A stretch of 64,000 nucleotides of DNA from Acidithiobacillus sp. AMEEHan (GTDB lineage Bacteria; Pseudomonadota; Gammaproteobacteria; Acidithiobacillales; Acidithiobacillaceae), in assembly GCF_030996345.1 (NCBI RefSeq), contig NZ_CP118747.1, forward strand, positions 2,416,001 to 2,480,000. The letters are read 5' to 3'. The stretch's first letter is position 1; every line of letters begins with the position of its first letter. The translations under genes were made by a program, and so were the position numbers. The notes below the pieces were generated by a model. It saw nothing but the letters and a program-made list of their open reading frames with translations. It made no database searches and had not been told where the DNA came from. This document shows positions 18,062-30,072 of this stretch, in pieces.

Positions 18062-18646
18062 ATGAAAAAGCAGAAGAGAATTTCCCTAAGAAATGGCCTA
18101 TTGGGTATTGCAGCTCTGGGCTTGAGTAGCGCGGCGATGGCCAACCCCATCGATCTGCAACTGAACATCGGCACGCCGGCGTACTACCCGCCTGCGGTCG
18201 TCGCCACTCCGCCGCTGATGGTGTGGCTACCCAGTCTGGGCGTCTATGCGGCCTACGGCAGCTCCCAGCCCATTTTCTACAGTGGCTCCAGCTACTACTA
18301 TTTTTACGGCAATCGTTGGTGGGCAGGTCCAGCCTATCGTGGGCCGTGGCGCCCCGTTGCGGCGCCGCCCCCGGGATTGCAGCGCTGGCATCCTGGCGAT
18401 TGGCAGCGGGTACAGAACGAGGCCCACTACCGCGCGCGCGACCCGCATTGGCGGCATTTCCGGCCACAGGCTAGGCCCCAGCCGCCCATCCCCCAGCAGT
18501 ACCGGCCACACGGACCGGAACAGGGTCCCTATCACCCGCAACCAGGTCCACGATATGAACATGGCCCCGACCATGGCAACCCAGGTCGCGGAGATCATGG
18601 ACACGGAGATCATGGGCCGGGCGACCAAGAGCCTGGCCGCCCCTAA
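18062..18646 (+). CDS. Secreted Pro/His/Tyr-rich protein of unknown function
   Basis: A 194-residue protein with a signal peptide (KKQKRISLRNGLLGIAALGLSSAAMA). The mature N-terminus is aromatic-rich (SSYYYFYGNRWWAGPAYRGPW). The C-terminal third is low complexity, with Pro, His, Gly and Asp repeats such as GDHGHGDHGPGD. The His/Asp-rich tail could bind metals; this is only a compositional guess. It faces away from the ECF sigma gene across 150 bp and might belong to its regulon. GGAGAG precedes the ATG. No domain family is recognised. Confidence 0.6.
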   Translation: MKKQKRISLRNGLLGIAALGLSSAAMANPIDLQLNIGTPAYYPPAVVATPPLMVWLPSLGVYAAYGSSQPIFYSGSSYYYFYGNRWWAGPAYRGPWRPVAAPPPGLQRWHPGDWQRVQNEAHYRARDPHWRHFRPQARPQPPIPQQYRPHGPEQGPYHPQPGPRYEHGPDHGNPGRGDHGHGDHGPGDQEPGRP

Positions 18647-18660
18647 CAGAAGTCACTTCC

Positions 18661-21300
<2,640 letters not shown>

Positions 21301-21329
21301 GTGACTCCCTGAACGATACTCGGCGGGGC

Positions 21330-21788
21330 TCACTCCCCATCCGCAAACAAATCCTCTTGGGCCAAAGCCTTACGAATCAGGTCGGGGGGAAAGCCGCGAC
21401 CCTGTAAAAATCGCGCCCGGCGTACCCACTCCCTGGCGTCGCTGGGCGCCTGCTCGCCAAAACGCTTCTGCAACACCTGCCGCGCCCGCGCCAGCCAATC
21501 CACCTCGGCCAGCAAGACGCGGTCCTCGCCTGCGCCACTCGCACGCCAGTCCTGCAGCACCCGCATGGGGCCCTGCCCACGCGCCGCTCGACTGCGCATC
21601 CGCGCCTCGCGGTAGCGGGCGTCGCTCAAATATCCGCGCTCTACTAAACTCGCAAGGACCGCGTCCACCGCCTCGGCAGCGAAGCCAGTCTGCCGCAAGA
21701 GGCGAGATCGCAATTCGGCGCGGGCATATTCCCGCCGCGCTAAGAGGCGCAGGGCCACGGCCTCGATGGCCGCTTCCCCGTCGCTCAC
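21330..21788 (-). CDS. recX: RecX regulatory protein
   Basis: A 152-residue, Arg/Ala-rich protein made of three-helix repeats. RecX binds RecA filaments and limits strand exchange. Typical elements are [45 protein letters not shown] and [16 protein letters not shown]. The start is a GTG that overlaps the recA stop as GTGA, so translation is coupled to recA and keeps RecX at a low level. The order recA-recX-alaS is widespread in proteobacteria. Confidence 0.9.
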   Translation of the reverse strand: MSDGEAAIEAVALRLLARREYARAELRSRLLRQTGFAAEAVDAVLASLVERGYLSDARYREARMRSRAARGQGPMRVLQDWRASGAGEDRVLLAEVDWLARARQVLQKRFGEQAPSDAREWVRRARFLQGRGFPPDLIRKALAQEDLFADGE

Positions 21789-22825
21789 CCTTCGGCTTCG
21801 GCCAGCCCCGGCACCTCTTCGGCAAAGGCCAGCGGGTGGCCCAGGGCCGCGGCGCGCACCTTGTCCTCAATGGCCTTCGCCACTTCCGGATGCTCTTTCA
21901 GATACTGACGGGCATTGTCCTTACCTTGCCCGATCCGCTCGCTGCCGTAACTGTACCAGGCCCCGCTCTTTTCCAGAATGTCGAACTTGACCCCCAGATC
22001 GACCAGCTCCGACAGACGCGAAATTCCCTCGCCGTAATAGATGGCGAACTCCGCCTCGCGGAACGGTGGGGCCACCTTGTTCTTGACCACCTTCACCCGG
22101 GTATCGTTGCCAAGGACTTCGTCGCCCTTCTTGATCGCGCCGATACGGCGGATATCCAAGCGCACGGAGGCGTAAAACTTGAGGGCGTTGCCGCCGGTGG
22201 TGGTTTCCGGGCTGCCGTACATGACGCCGATTTTCATACGAATCTGATTGATGAAAATGACCAGGGTATTGGTACGCGAGATGTTGGCAGTGAGCTTGCG
22301 CAGGGCCTGACTCATCAGCCGCGCCTGCAGACCCACATGCGAATCGCCCATCTCGCCCTCAATTTCCGCTTTGGGCGTCAGGGCGGCCACGGAATCCACG
22401 ACGATGAGATCGACGGCACCGGAGCGCACCAGCATATCGGCAATTTCCAGTGCCTGTTCGCCGGTATCCGGCTGCGAGATGAGGAGATTTTCGAGATCCA
22501 CCCCGAGCTTCTGCGCGTAAGTGGGATCCAGGGCATGTTCGGCGTCGATGAAGGCCGCCGTACCGCCGGCGGCTTGACAACTGGCGATGGCGTGCAGCGT
22601 CAGGGTCGTTTTGCCGGAGGATTCCGGCCCATAGATCTCGACGATGCGCCCGCGCGGCAGTCCACCGACCCCCAAGGCCAGATCCAGCCCCAGGGAACCC
22701 GTGGAATAGACGGCAATGTCCTTGATGGCGCTCTGCTCACCCAGGCGCATGATGGCACCCTTGCCAAACTGGCGGTCGATTTGCGACAGGGCCGCAGCCA
22801 GCGCCTTGCTCCGTTGATCATCCAT
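21785..22825 (-). CDS. recA: RecA recombinase
   Basis: A 346-residue RecA, the ATP-dependent strand-exchange protein and SOS coprotease. It has Walker [11 protein letters not shown] near residue 67, Walker [11 protein letters not shown], the loop L1/L2 region [38 protein letters not shown], and an acidic C-terminus. Length is normal. GAGGAG lies ten bases before the ATG. Only about 33 bp separate it from the stop of pncC, and I see no CTG-N10-CAG LexA box in that gap, so SOS control, if any, would have to act further upstream. Confidence 0.97.
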   Translation of the reverse strand: MDDQRSKALAAALSQIDRQFGKGAIMRLGEQSAIKDIAVYSTGSLGLDLALGVGGLPRGRIVEIYGPESSGKTTLTLHAIASCQAAGGTAAFIDAEHALDPTYAQKLGVDLENLLISQPDTGEQALEIADMLVRSGAVDLIVVDSVAALTPKAEIEGEMGDSHVGLQARLMSQALRKLTANISRTNTLVIFINQIRMKIGVMYGSPETTTGGNALKFYASVRLDIRRIGAIKKGDEVLGNDTRVKVVKNKVAPPFREAEFAIYYGEGISRLSELVDLGVKFDILEKSGAWYSYGSERIGQGKDNARQYLKEHPEVAKAIEDKVRAAALGHPLAFAEEVPGLAEAEG

Positions 22826-22858
22826 CTTGCCATCTCCTCATGTGGACACCCGGGCATT

Positions 22859-23725
22859 CTACCCGAGGGATTCGTACAGACCAATCTTGGGATGCTCACT
22901 CTCTGTCAGCAAGCCCAGCAGACCGCCGATGGCGACCGAACCGGCAGCATATTGCACGGCCCAACGATCCCCGGCGAAGCACAGGGTGCGCAGCTCACGC
23001 TGGTTGCGGCTTGCCCAGCCCAGGCAAACGGTGCCGACGGGCTTCCCGGGCACTGCGCCGCCGGGGCCGGCAATGCCGCTGACCGCAATCGCAAGGTCGG
23101 CGTGACGCAGGGCGCCATCGAGCATCTCTCCTACCACCTCCTCAGACACGGCACCGTGCACCTGCAGCGTCTTGCCCGCCACCCCCAGCATCTCCTCCTT
23201 GGCGGCATTGCTGTATACCACAAAACCCTGGCGCAGCACGGCCGACGACCCCGGCAAGGCGGCGATGCGCGCGGCAATTCCACCAGCGGTGCAGGATTCG
23301 GCGGTCGCCAGCTGCCAGCCGCGGCTCTCGGCCCAACGCAACAAGGCCCACTCCGGCGGCGCCAGATCCAGCGCCATCCCGTCCCCGCCGCCAGACCAGA
23401 TTTCTCCGGGCAAGGGCGCGTCCACCGGCGTCACGCCAAAGCGGGTGCGTGGCATTGCTGTGAGGAACCAATGGCGACAAAGGTATTCTGCAAGCCGCGA
23501 CCAGTCGAGGGGGTCGAGAAGAATTCCCCCGGCAGATTGCCAGGCAGCGGCATTGGCAAAGTCTCCCAAGGCTACGCCCTGTACAGAGTGGAGCGGCAGC
23601 TCGCGGCACAGCGACAGCCGCACCGGCTGCCCGGCCCATTCGATCCACGTCGCCACCCGCTGCGCCAGCGGCAAGGCAGCGGGACGCAGAGGAAGATAAA
23701 TCGGGAATTCAGAGTTCATGCTCAT
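22859..23725 (-). CDS. pncC: PncC/CinA-C nicotinamide-nucleotide amidase with an N-terminal extension
   Basis: Residues ~125-280 are the CinA C-terminal (PncC) amidase that deamidates nicotinamide mononucleotide in NAD recycling. Visible motifs are ATAESCTAGGIAARIAALPGSS, VVYSNAAKEEMLGV, HGAVSEEVV and AVSGIAGPGG, with the serine in ESCT and the SGIAGPGG turn. The first ~120 residues match neither the CinA N-terminal (MoCF) domain nor anything I recognise; stand-alone PncC is ~160 residues. The gene overlaps the end of thiL by 17 bp and precedes recA, as cinA-recA often do. Confidence 0.8.
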   Translation of the reverse strand: MSMNSEFPIYLPLRPAALPLAQRVATWIEWAGQPVRLSLCRELPLHSVQGVALGDFANAAAWQSAGGILLDPLDWSRLAEYLCRHWFLTAMPRTRFGVTPVDAPLPGEIWSGGGDGMALDLAPPEWALLRWAESRGWQLATAESCTAGGIAARIAALPGSSAVLRQGFVVYSNAAKEEMLGVAGKTLQVHGAVSEEVVGEMLDGALRHADLAIAVSGIAGPGGAVPGKPVGTVCLGWASRNQRELRTLCFAGDRWAVQYAAGSVAIGGLLGLLTESEHPKIGLYESLG

Positions 23726-24713
23726 GCCCCCATCGTGCCGGCAGCGGCCGCTCTTCGTCCTGCCAGAAGAGTCGTACGCCCGCCTCTACCGGTAGAATCC
23801 TCCCCACCCGGCATAGAGGCGTCGCCGTACGCCGCGCCACGTCCTGCAGCGCGACGGCCAGGGAGGGCGGCGCGCAGAGGATCAACTCATAATCGTCGCC
23901 ACCGGTCAGGGCGCTGCGCGACAGTCGCTCCCAATCCCCCGCCACCCAGCCGGCCAGTGGCGGGCTCAGGGGCAACTGATCGGCATCGATCCGTGCGCCT
24001 ACCCGCGAGGCAGACAATATGTGACGCAGATCGGCCAGAAAGCCATCCGAGACATCCTGCGCGCAACGGGCACCCAACTGCTGCGCCGCCTGCGCAAAGG
24101 CCAGGCGGGGCGTAGGACGCAAGCGTCGCTGCTCCAGCCAGTCGTCCCCCACCAGGAGCGCGTTCTCCTCTCCCCGGCGCGCGGCAAAGGCGCGCTCCAG
24201 GGCCAGTGCCGCATCGCCCAGGGTGCCCGTGACGTAGATGTCGTCGCCCATCTGTGCTGCATTGCGCTGCAAGGCCGGCCCCTCCAGCAGTCCCAGGGCG
24301 CTCACTGTCACGGTCAGCGGCCCAGCGGTGGACACTGTATCGCCCCCCACCAGACGCAGCGCCCAGGAAGATGCCAGAGCCTGCCAACCACGTATGAAAT
24401 CGGCACGCCACTCCGTCCCTGCCACGCCAACAGGCAAGGCCAGATTGAGCAAGGCCCAGCGCGGTTCGGCACCCATGGCTGCGAGGTCACTGAGGTTGAC
24501 TGCCAACGCCTTCCAGGCCAGATCCGCGGCGTTCACATCGGCAAAGAAATGCCGTCCCGCCACCAAGGTATCGGTACAGGCGACCAGCGCCCGTCCGCCG
24601 CAATCGAGCACCGCCGCGTCATCGCCAATGCCGATCAGGGTACCATCCCCAGCCCGCCCCTGGCCCAGGGCATCGCGCAGTTCGGCAATCAGGGCAAACT
24701 CCGCGGAGGGCAT
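23709..24713 (-). CDS. thiL: Thiamine-monophosphate kinase
   Basis: A 334-residue ThiL, which phosphorylates thiamine monophosphate to thiamine diphosphate in the last biosynthetic step. The N-terminus has the ATP/Mg-binding GIGDDAAVLD, then DTLVAGRHFFADVNAADLAWKALAVNLSDLAAMGA, GGDTVSTAGPL, and ALTGGDDYELIL near the C-terminus, all signatures of the AIR-synthase-like fold. It is the first gene of the thiL-pncC-recA-recX-alaS row and is divergent from gluQ. Other thiamine genes (thiS, thiG) occur at 50.7-51.8 kb in this window. Confidence 0.92.
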   Translation of the reverse strand: MPSAEFALIAELRDALGQGRAGDGTLIGIGDDAAVLDCGGRALVACTDTLVAGRHFFADVNAADLAWKALAVNLSDLAAMGAEPRWALLNLALPVGVAGTEWRADFIRGWQALASSWALRLVGGDTVSTAGPLTVTVSALGLLEGPALQRNAAQMGDDIYVTGTLGDAALALERAFAARRGEENALLVGDDWLEQRRLRPTPRLAFAQAAQQLGARCAQDVSDGFLADLRHILSASRVGARIDADQLPLSPPLAGWVAGDWERLSRSALTGGDDYELILCAPPSLAVALQDVARRTATPLCRVGRILPVEAGVRLFWQDEERPLPARWGHEHEL

Positions 24714-24803
24714 TCAGGTACCTCCAAAGCATAGATTCAGCGTTTCGCTGCAGACAGGGTATGCTGGCATGAACGGCTGCTTCCTCTTTCGCATTTTGCA
24801 ACG

Positions 24804-25670
24804 ATGCCTACGGATTCCTGCAACAATCTACCGATTCGTTCGGCGCAAGTCATTACCGGCCGCTTTGCGCCGAGCCCCAGCGGACCCTTGCATGCGGGCT
24901 CGGCACTGGCGGCCATTGGCAGTTACCTGAGCGCCAAGACCCAGGGTGGTCGCTGGCTGCTGCGTATCGACGACATCGACGGCGCCCGTTGCCGGCCCGA
25001 GGCCCCCGAGCAGATCCTGCGGCAACTGGACTCCTTGGGATTGGCGTGGGACGGCCCCATTCGCTATCAGTCGCAGCATCTGGAGCAATACGCCGCGGCA
25101 CTGCGACACCTGCAAGAGCAAGAGCTTGCCTACCCCTGCGACTGTACCCGACAAAGCCTCGTCCAACGGTCCTGTACCTGTCGCGGCCGGCCGCCGCGCA
25201 GACCGCGAGCCTGGCGCCTCGATCTCCGTGGACTGCCCCACACTACATGGTACGATCGCTACTTGGGACGCCAGGAGCCCAGTTTTCCCAAGCATCCCCC
25301 GGTTCTGTTGCGTGCCGATGGACCCTTTGCCTATCTGCTCTGCTGCGTGGTGGACGATGCCGAACAGGGGATTACCGAGATCATTCGCGGCGCCGACCTG
25401 GCGGCCATCACCCCTCTACAGCAGTACCTACAACGGCAACTCGGGCTTCCCTCCGCCCAATACGGACACCTACCCTTAGTCTACGATCAAAACGGCAAAA
25501 AACTCTCCAAAAGTGACGGGGCCGCTGCCTTTGATGCGCGGATCATCTGGGAACAAAGCCTGCAGGCGATGGGTTGGGACACTCCCGCGGAATTGCGCGG
25601 GGCGAGCCCCGAGGAATGGCGTGACTGGTCCCTTGCCGAAGGGGTCCGACAATGGAACCTGGAGAAATGA
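24804..25670 (+). CDS. gluQ: Glutamyl-Q tRNA(Asp) synthetase
   Basis: A 288-residue paralogue of the GluRS catalytic core lacking the anticodon-binding domain. GluQ-RS attaches glutamate to the queuosine base at position 34 of tRNA-Asp. It has the class I HIGH-like motif FAPSPSGPLHAGS, LRIDDID, a zinc-ligand region (CDC with CTC further on) and KLSKS as the KMSKS equivalent. The length fits GluQ-RS rather than full GluRS (~470 residues). Divergent from thiL, with about 90 bp between. Confidence 0.93.
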   Translation: MPTDSCNNLPIRSAQVITGRFAPSPSGPLHAGSALAAIGSYLSAKTQGGRWLLRIDDIDGARCRPEAPEQILRQLDSLGLAWDGPIRYQSQHLEQYAAALRHLQEQELAYPCDCTRQSLVQRSCTCRGRPPRRPRAWRLDLRGLPHTTWYDRYLGRQEPSFPKHPPVLLRADGPFAYLLCCVVDDAEQGITEIIRGADLAAITPLQQYLQRQLGLPSAQYGHLPLVYDQNGKKLSKSDGAAAFDARIIWEQSLQAMGWDTPAELRGASPEEWRDWSLAEGVRQWNLEK

Positions 25671-25719
25671 TTTGGGCTCCCTGCGGGAAAAGGTTTATGG
25701 TAGCCAGTGTCAGGCGCAG

Positions 25720-26283
25720 ATGAGCGTAACGATGGGTAAAACCGGGGGTTTGTCCAGATATCTCGTCCTTGTGGGTGCCTGCTGGCTGGCGATGTCAGCC
25801 CTGGCGCCCCGGGCGCTCGCATTGCCCATTTACCGCTGGGTCTCTCCCGAGGGCGTGGTCAGCTTTGGCAACCAGCCCCCCAAGGACGCCAGGGATGTGC
25901 AAAAAATCGGCGAGCAAAGCCCGACCCCGGCTACCCCACCAGCGCCGGTCGCGAAACCACCGCAGCGGGAACCACAGCAAGCGCAGCAGAAAATTGCCCG
26001 GGATGAAGAGCTTGCCGCCAAACTCAACCTGTTACGTGCTCTGGAAAATTATCTCGGCCAACGGCAGCCGCAAATCATCCATGAGGACCGCGGCCCGTCC
26101 CTCTTTCTCTATCCGCCCTACCCCTACTCACCCTACCCCCCGCGGCAACCGTATCGGCCACGACCGCCACGACCGCCACGACCGCCACGACCGCCACGAC
26201 CACCACAACCGCCAACGGTGAACAACGGGCTGCCGCAAATTCCACCGTGGTACACCGGCCCCTGGCCGCGGCAGACGCCCTGA
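25720..26283 (+). CDS. Secreted DUF4124 protein with a PRP repeat tail
   Basis: A signal peptide (YLVLVGACWLAMSALAPRALA) is followed by a DUF4124 domain (IYRWVSPEGVVSFGNQPPKDA), a small domain common in proteobacterial envelope proteins. A Pro/Gln-rich linker follows, then a Tyr/Pro segment and a run of Arg-Pro-Pro repeats encoded by tandem 9-bp units. Start choices are ATG 25720 or 25732. Function is unknown; the extended Pro/Arg tail suggests a wall- or polyanion-contacting region. It follows gluQ by 50 bp in the same direction and converges on pilC. Confidence 0.65.
   Translation: MSVTMGKTGGLSRYLVLVGACWLAMSALAPRALALPIYRWVSPEGVVSFGNQPPKDARDVQKIGEQSPTPATPPAPVAKPPQREPQQAQQKIARDEELAAKLNLLRALENYLGQRQPQIIHEDRGPSLFLYPPYPYSPYPPRQPYRPRPPRPPRPPRPPRPPQPPTVNNGLPQIPPWYTGPWPRQTP
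26158..26212 (+). repeat. Tandem 9-bp repeat (CCACGACCG units) in coding sequence
   Basis: About five near-identical 9-bp units encode consecutive Arg-Pro-Pro triplets, degenerating into Gln-Pro-Pro at the end. Because units are a multiple of three, copy-number changes would alter protein length but not frame. Confidence 0.85.
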
Positions 26284-26361
26284 GGAAGGGCCACGGCCAA
26301 CAGCGCCGGCAGGCGCGAAGCAGCCAACCCGGTAGCAGCGCAGGTGGGAAATCTATCGCCC

Positions 26362-27618
26362 TTAGCCGCCGTGGGTCACGACCGCGCCCATCTTGAAGAT
26401 CGGCATATACATGGCCACCACCAGAGTACCCACCACGATACCCAGAATGACCATGATGATCGGCTCCATGAGGGTGGACATGCGGTTGACCGCCTCGTTG
26501 ACCTCGTTTTCATAGAAATCGGCGACCTTGCCCGACATCACCTCGACGGCGCCGGTCTCTTCACCAATGGCGAGCATCTGGGTGGCCATCAGCGGAAACA
26601 CGCCGTCTTCCTTGAGCTTGGTAGAGATGCGCCCGCCTGCGGCAACATCGGCACGGGCATTGAGCACGCTCCTTTCGATGATGGCGTTATTGGACACCCG
26701 GGAAAGGGTATCCAGGGCATCGAGGATGGGCACGCCGGCGGACTGCATGGTCGAAAGCGTACGATTGAAGCGGGCCACGGCGCCCTTCAGCAAAATATCG
26801 CCCAAGACCGGAATTTTCAGGGAATAGCGGTCAACAACCACCTTGAATTTGTCGCTGCGCCGGTAGGCATAGCGAAACAGAAACACCGCTGCGATGGGCG
26901 TTACCACCACGATGTACCAGTGTCCGCGCATCCAGTTGGAAATATTGATGACCACCTGGGTCAGCAGCGGCAGGGTAGCGCCAAAGCTGCTGAACAGGTT
27001 GGCGAATACGGGAATCACGAAGATCATCAGAATCACTACCACGACGATCATGACGGTAATGATCGCTGCCGGGTAGAACATGGCCGACTTGACCTTTTTG
27101 GTCAGGGCCAGACTCCTCTCGCGGTAGTCCGCCAGACGCAGCAGGATGGTGTCGAGAATACCGCCCTGCTCGCCCGCCGCTACCAGCGAAACGAATAGGC
27201 GATCAAAGTATTTGGGGTAGTGCGCCAGAGACTGCGACAGGGATTCGCCCTCGTTCAGATGGCGCAGAATGCCTTTCAACAACTTGCGCATACCGGGCTG
27301 GGAAGTGGCCGAGACCAGCAGCTCGAAACTCTGTACCAGGGGCACACCCGCATTGATCATGGTGGAGAGCTGACGCACCATGACTACCAGGCTGGTTTCC
27401 TTGACCCCCTCCCCGCCGAGGAGCGGTTTGGGCGCCTTCTTGACCACGATGGGGGTGAGCCCCGCCCGGCGCAGGCTGGCCTTGACCACATTGGCCGAGG
27501 CCGCCGTCATCTCGCCCTTTTGCCGCGTGCGCCCATCCGCAGTCTTGGCTTCCCAAACGAAATCGGTCAGGTTGACCTTTTCCGTTTGCCGTTGCTGACC
27601 CTTCACGGCGGTTGCCAT
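26362..27618 (-). CDS. pilC: PilC, type IV pilus inner-membrane platform protein
   Basis: A 418-residue member of the GspF/PilC family. Two copies of the T2SSF cytoplasmic domain are visible: one around LVVMVRQLSTMINAGVPLVQSFELL and one around FNRTLSTMQSAGVPILDALDTL. Three hydrophobic segments anchor it (AAIITVMIVVVVILMIFVIPVF; WYIVVVTPIAAVFLF; IIMVILGIVVGTLVVAMYMPIF). PilC links the PilB/PilT motors to pilus assembly. It is the last gene of the pilin-GGDEF-PilZ operon, 41 bp after the PilZ gene. The motor genes pilB and pilT and the peptidase pilD are not in the window. Confidence 0.93.
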   Translation of the reverse strand: MATAVKGQQRQTEKVNLTDFVWEAKTADGRTRQKGEMTAASANVVKASLRRAGLTPIVVKKAPKPLLGGEGVKETSLVVMVRQLSTMINAGVPLVQSFELLVSATSQPGMRKLLKGILRHLNEGESLSQSLAHYPKYFDRLFVSLVAAGEQGGILDTILLRLADYRERSLALTKKVKSAMFYPAAIITVMIVVVVILMIFVIPVFANLFSSFGATLPLLTQVVINISNWMRGHWYIVVVTPIAAVFLFRYAYRRSDKFKVVVDRYSLKIPVLGDILLKGAVARFNRTLSTMQSAGVPILDALDTLSRVSNNAIIERSVLNARADVAAGGRISTKLKEDGVFPLMATQMLAIGEETGAVEVMSGKVADFYENEVNEAVNRMSTLMEPIIMVILGIVVGTLVVAMYMPIFKMGAVVTHGG

Positions 27619-27659
27619 AGCTGTCTCCCCGCTTACCCGGTTTCTCTTGTCCGGGGCAA

Positions 27660-28433
27660 TTAGACGGCGTCAGCCGGATTGTCCAGGTGCCAGTGGCGTA
27701 ACTGCGGGTATTCCAGACACAGGTACAGGTGCTCAACCTGCTTTCTCTGCGCCTTCGTCAGCAGCAGTCGTACCCCCACCAGATCCCCGAGGGTGGCAGA
27801 GCGGGCCTCGCGCCGCACGGTCGTCACCACTGTTTCGCAGTGCCCGCAGTCGACCACATCAAACTCCACCAGCGCCGATTCGCCGGGGTCCACTGGACAA
27901 TTGGCCAGGAAAAAGCTGGCACCATCCAAACTCAGGTCATGCAAAGCCCCGGTGATACTCTCGCCGCTGCGCCGCCGCAACAGGATCTGACCATCCAGAT
28001 GCAGGCGCCGGCGCAGGCGGGTTTTGCGTTGGTAGAGTAAGGCCGGGCGACGGAAGTGGTAGACCCCTGCCGAGTCAACTCCATCCAAGTCGCTGAAAAA
28101 AGAATAAATGCCACCGGCCGTCTCGATGAATACCAACACCTTTCGGTAGTTGCCCCATACCGCGTTCCCTTGCGCCCGAAACTGCAGGCCGTGCGCATCG
28201 CAACCGATAAACGAGAAGCTGTGCCCCGGGTCTTGTGGATCGGCAGCAAAGATGACCGCGCTGCTATCGGCACCGGCCTGACACAGACTGTCGGGCACGA
28301 ATTCGACCATGCTCCGGTCAAACTCTCCTACCAAAAGCAGATGATAATCCGCAATGTTCATCCCCTTGCGCAAAGGCAGCAAGGAAACCAGCGGCGTGCG
28401 GTCCAGGGTGACATCGGTATGGGTGGTGCTCAT
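27660..28433 (-). CDS. PilZ-domain c-di-GMP receptor (YcgR-like)
   Basis: A 257-residue protein with an N-terminal YcgR-like beta domain (~residues 20-120) and a C-terminal PilZ domain. The PilZ binding motifs are present: an Arg-rich RxxxR at KTRLRRRLHLDG and DLSLDGAS as the [D/N]xSxxG motif. It should bind c-di-GMP made by the cyclases encoded just upstream. The start chosen is the ATG that overlaps the cyclase stop (ATGA), preceded by GGAGG, so translation of synthase and receptor is probably coupled. Placement directly before pilC suggests it tunes pilus assembly. The N-terminal identification is weaker than the PilZ call. Confidence 0.85.
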   Translation of the reverse strand: MSTTHTDVTLDRTPLVSLLPLRKGMNIADYHLLLVGEFDRSMVEFVPDSLCQAGADSSAVIFAADPQDPGHSFSFIGCDAHGLQFRAQGNAVWGNYRKVLVFIETAGGIYSFFSDLDGVDSAGVYHFRRPALLYQRKTRLRRRLHLDGQILLRRRSGESITGALHDLSLDGASFFLANCPVDPGESALVEFDVVDCGHCETVVTTVRREARSATLGDLVGVRLLLTKAQRKQVEHLYLCLEYPQLRHWHLDNPADAV

Positions 28434-29988
28434 CCTTCTTCCTCCGGCTTGGCGAACAGGCCCGCACGGCGTTCGGGTCGCAAATCCAAGCGCGAGTCTT
28501 GATGGAACACCCAATAGTGGCTGCGCTCATCGCGGATCGCCTTGGCTCGATAGAGGGCCTGGTCCGCGTAGCGTAACAGATTTCCCGCATCCTGCACGCC
28601 ATCATCCGGCACCCGGCAAATCCCCATGCTCAGGCGCACCGCCACCTCCCTGCCATCGGCCAGCTGGACGGGCGCATTGACTCCTGCCTCGATCTTCACC
28701 AGCACCAGCTCCAGTTCGTCGAGATTGCGGTAGCCCTCGATCAGCACGACAAACTCATCACCCCCAGGCGCGCCACGTAGTCAGTACGTCGCAGGCTGTC
28801 GCGCAGACGACGACTGATCACCTTCAGCACCTGATCACCGGCCGCATGGCCGTAGAGGTCGTTGATCGGTTTGAAATGATCGAGATCGATCATGCACACC
28901 GCCAGGGTGGAGCCATTACGCTGTGCCCGGGCCACGGCCAACTCCAGTTCGTCATCCAGGGCGCGGCGATTGGCCAGCCCGGTCAGACGATCATGGCGCG
29001 ATTCGTAATCCATCTGCTCAAAAAGTTGCTGTTCGCGACTGATATCGCGCAGAATTCCGAGAAAACGCGTCAATACCCCCGAGCCATCGCGCACCGGGAT
29101 GATGCTGATGTGGTTCCAGAATTCCGTGCCATCGCGCCGGTAGTTGAGGAGTTTGCCTTCCCAGGGCGATTCCTCCGCCAGGGCATGATCGAGCGCCGCC
29201 AGTTCCTGCATGCTGGTGTGCGGCCCCTGCAACACGCGCAACCCCTGTTCCTTGACTTCCTCCAGGCGGTATCCGGTCATCAGGGTGAAACTCTGGTTGA
29301 CATAAAGGATGCGCTTTTTGGCATCGGTCAGCACCACCGCGTCGAAGGCCGAGCGCAGACCGGCACCCAGGGTGGCCTGCAGATCATAGATCGCCACGTC
29401 TTCCAGGGTTTCCGACAGCACCCGCACGGTGGACTCCAGCAACATCTGTTCGTCCCCCGGCCAGGCAGCGCCACTGTGCCGCAACAGCAGCAACAGCCCC
29501 CACATCTCTTGCTGGCGCGCGAGCGGCAGCACTGCGGTAGAGGAAACCCCCAGACGTTGCAAGCGATCGGTCCAGGCGCGCAGGCTGGGCCCATTGTGCA
29601 GGCGAGAAGAGTAAAAGGAACGTTCTTCACGCCAGGCCAGACCCAGCGGGCCCTGACCTTCGGGCAGATCGGCATGGATCGAGCAGCGCACCCCCTCCAG
29701 GATCGGGCGGGAACCCGCCAAGGCCACCGGCTGCAGGATACCGTCGGCGTCGGGCAGGAGAATGGCGGCAAAGGAGGCGACCTGATTGTGCAGCACGCTG
29801 TCACAGAAGCGCTGCATCAGCTCCCCTTCGCTGCGCCGCGGCACGAGGATGGCGCCAATGGCCTCACGCCAGGCAAGCAGCTGCTGCTGACGACGGATAT
29901 TACTCTCCGCCTGCCCGCTACGCCCCAACAGACGCCAGAAACGAGCGCCGGGGAAATCGCCGGGGGAATCGTCAGAGGCATCAGACAT
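28430..29988 (-). CDS. GAF-PAS-GGDEF diguanylate cyclase B, frame broken at the GGDEF motif
   Basis: Domains in order: a GAF-like region (~40-190), PAS (~205-320; VVLTDAKKRILYVNQSFTLMTGY), then GGDEF (~335 onward; HDRLTGLANRRALDDELELA). The frame ends at RRTDYVARLG then VMSLSC. Adding one base to the G5 run (C5 at 28761-28765 on the plus strand) continues it as GDEFVVLIEGYRNLDELEL to TGA 28430, giving ~519 residues. The RRTD I-site, five residues before the GGDEF, is kept, so product inhibition would be expected. It is a close paralogue of the cyclase at 30073-31593. As written it is catalytically dead; a sequencing miscall is likely. Confidence 0.85.
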
Positions 29989-30072
29989 ACGGCGGAAATC
30001 CTTGCATCAGAGGATGAGCCATCATTCTAACGAAAAATAGAGAGCAACAGGGAATCGGCAGCTTTGCCGAGC

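Noticed and set aside
22826-22858. LexA box in front of recA
   Set aside because: No CTG-N10-CAG-like palindrome in the 33-bp gap.
21836-24115. 759-codon plus-strand frame opposite recA, pncC and thiL
   Set aside because: Spans three genuine genes on the other strand, with no ribosome site and no domain.
28761-28765. Phase-variable homopolymer in the GGDEF cyclase
   Set aside because: A G5/C5 run is short for slippage-driven phase variation, and the same one-base loss occurs in unrelated genes; a miscall is more likely.
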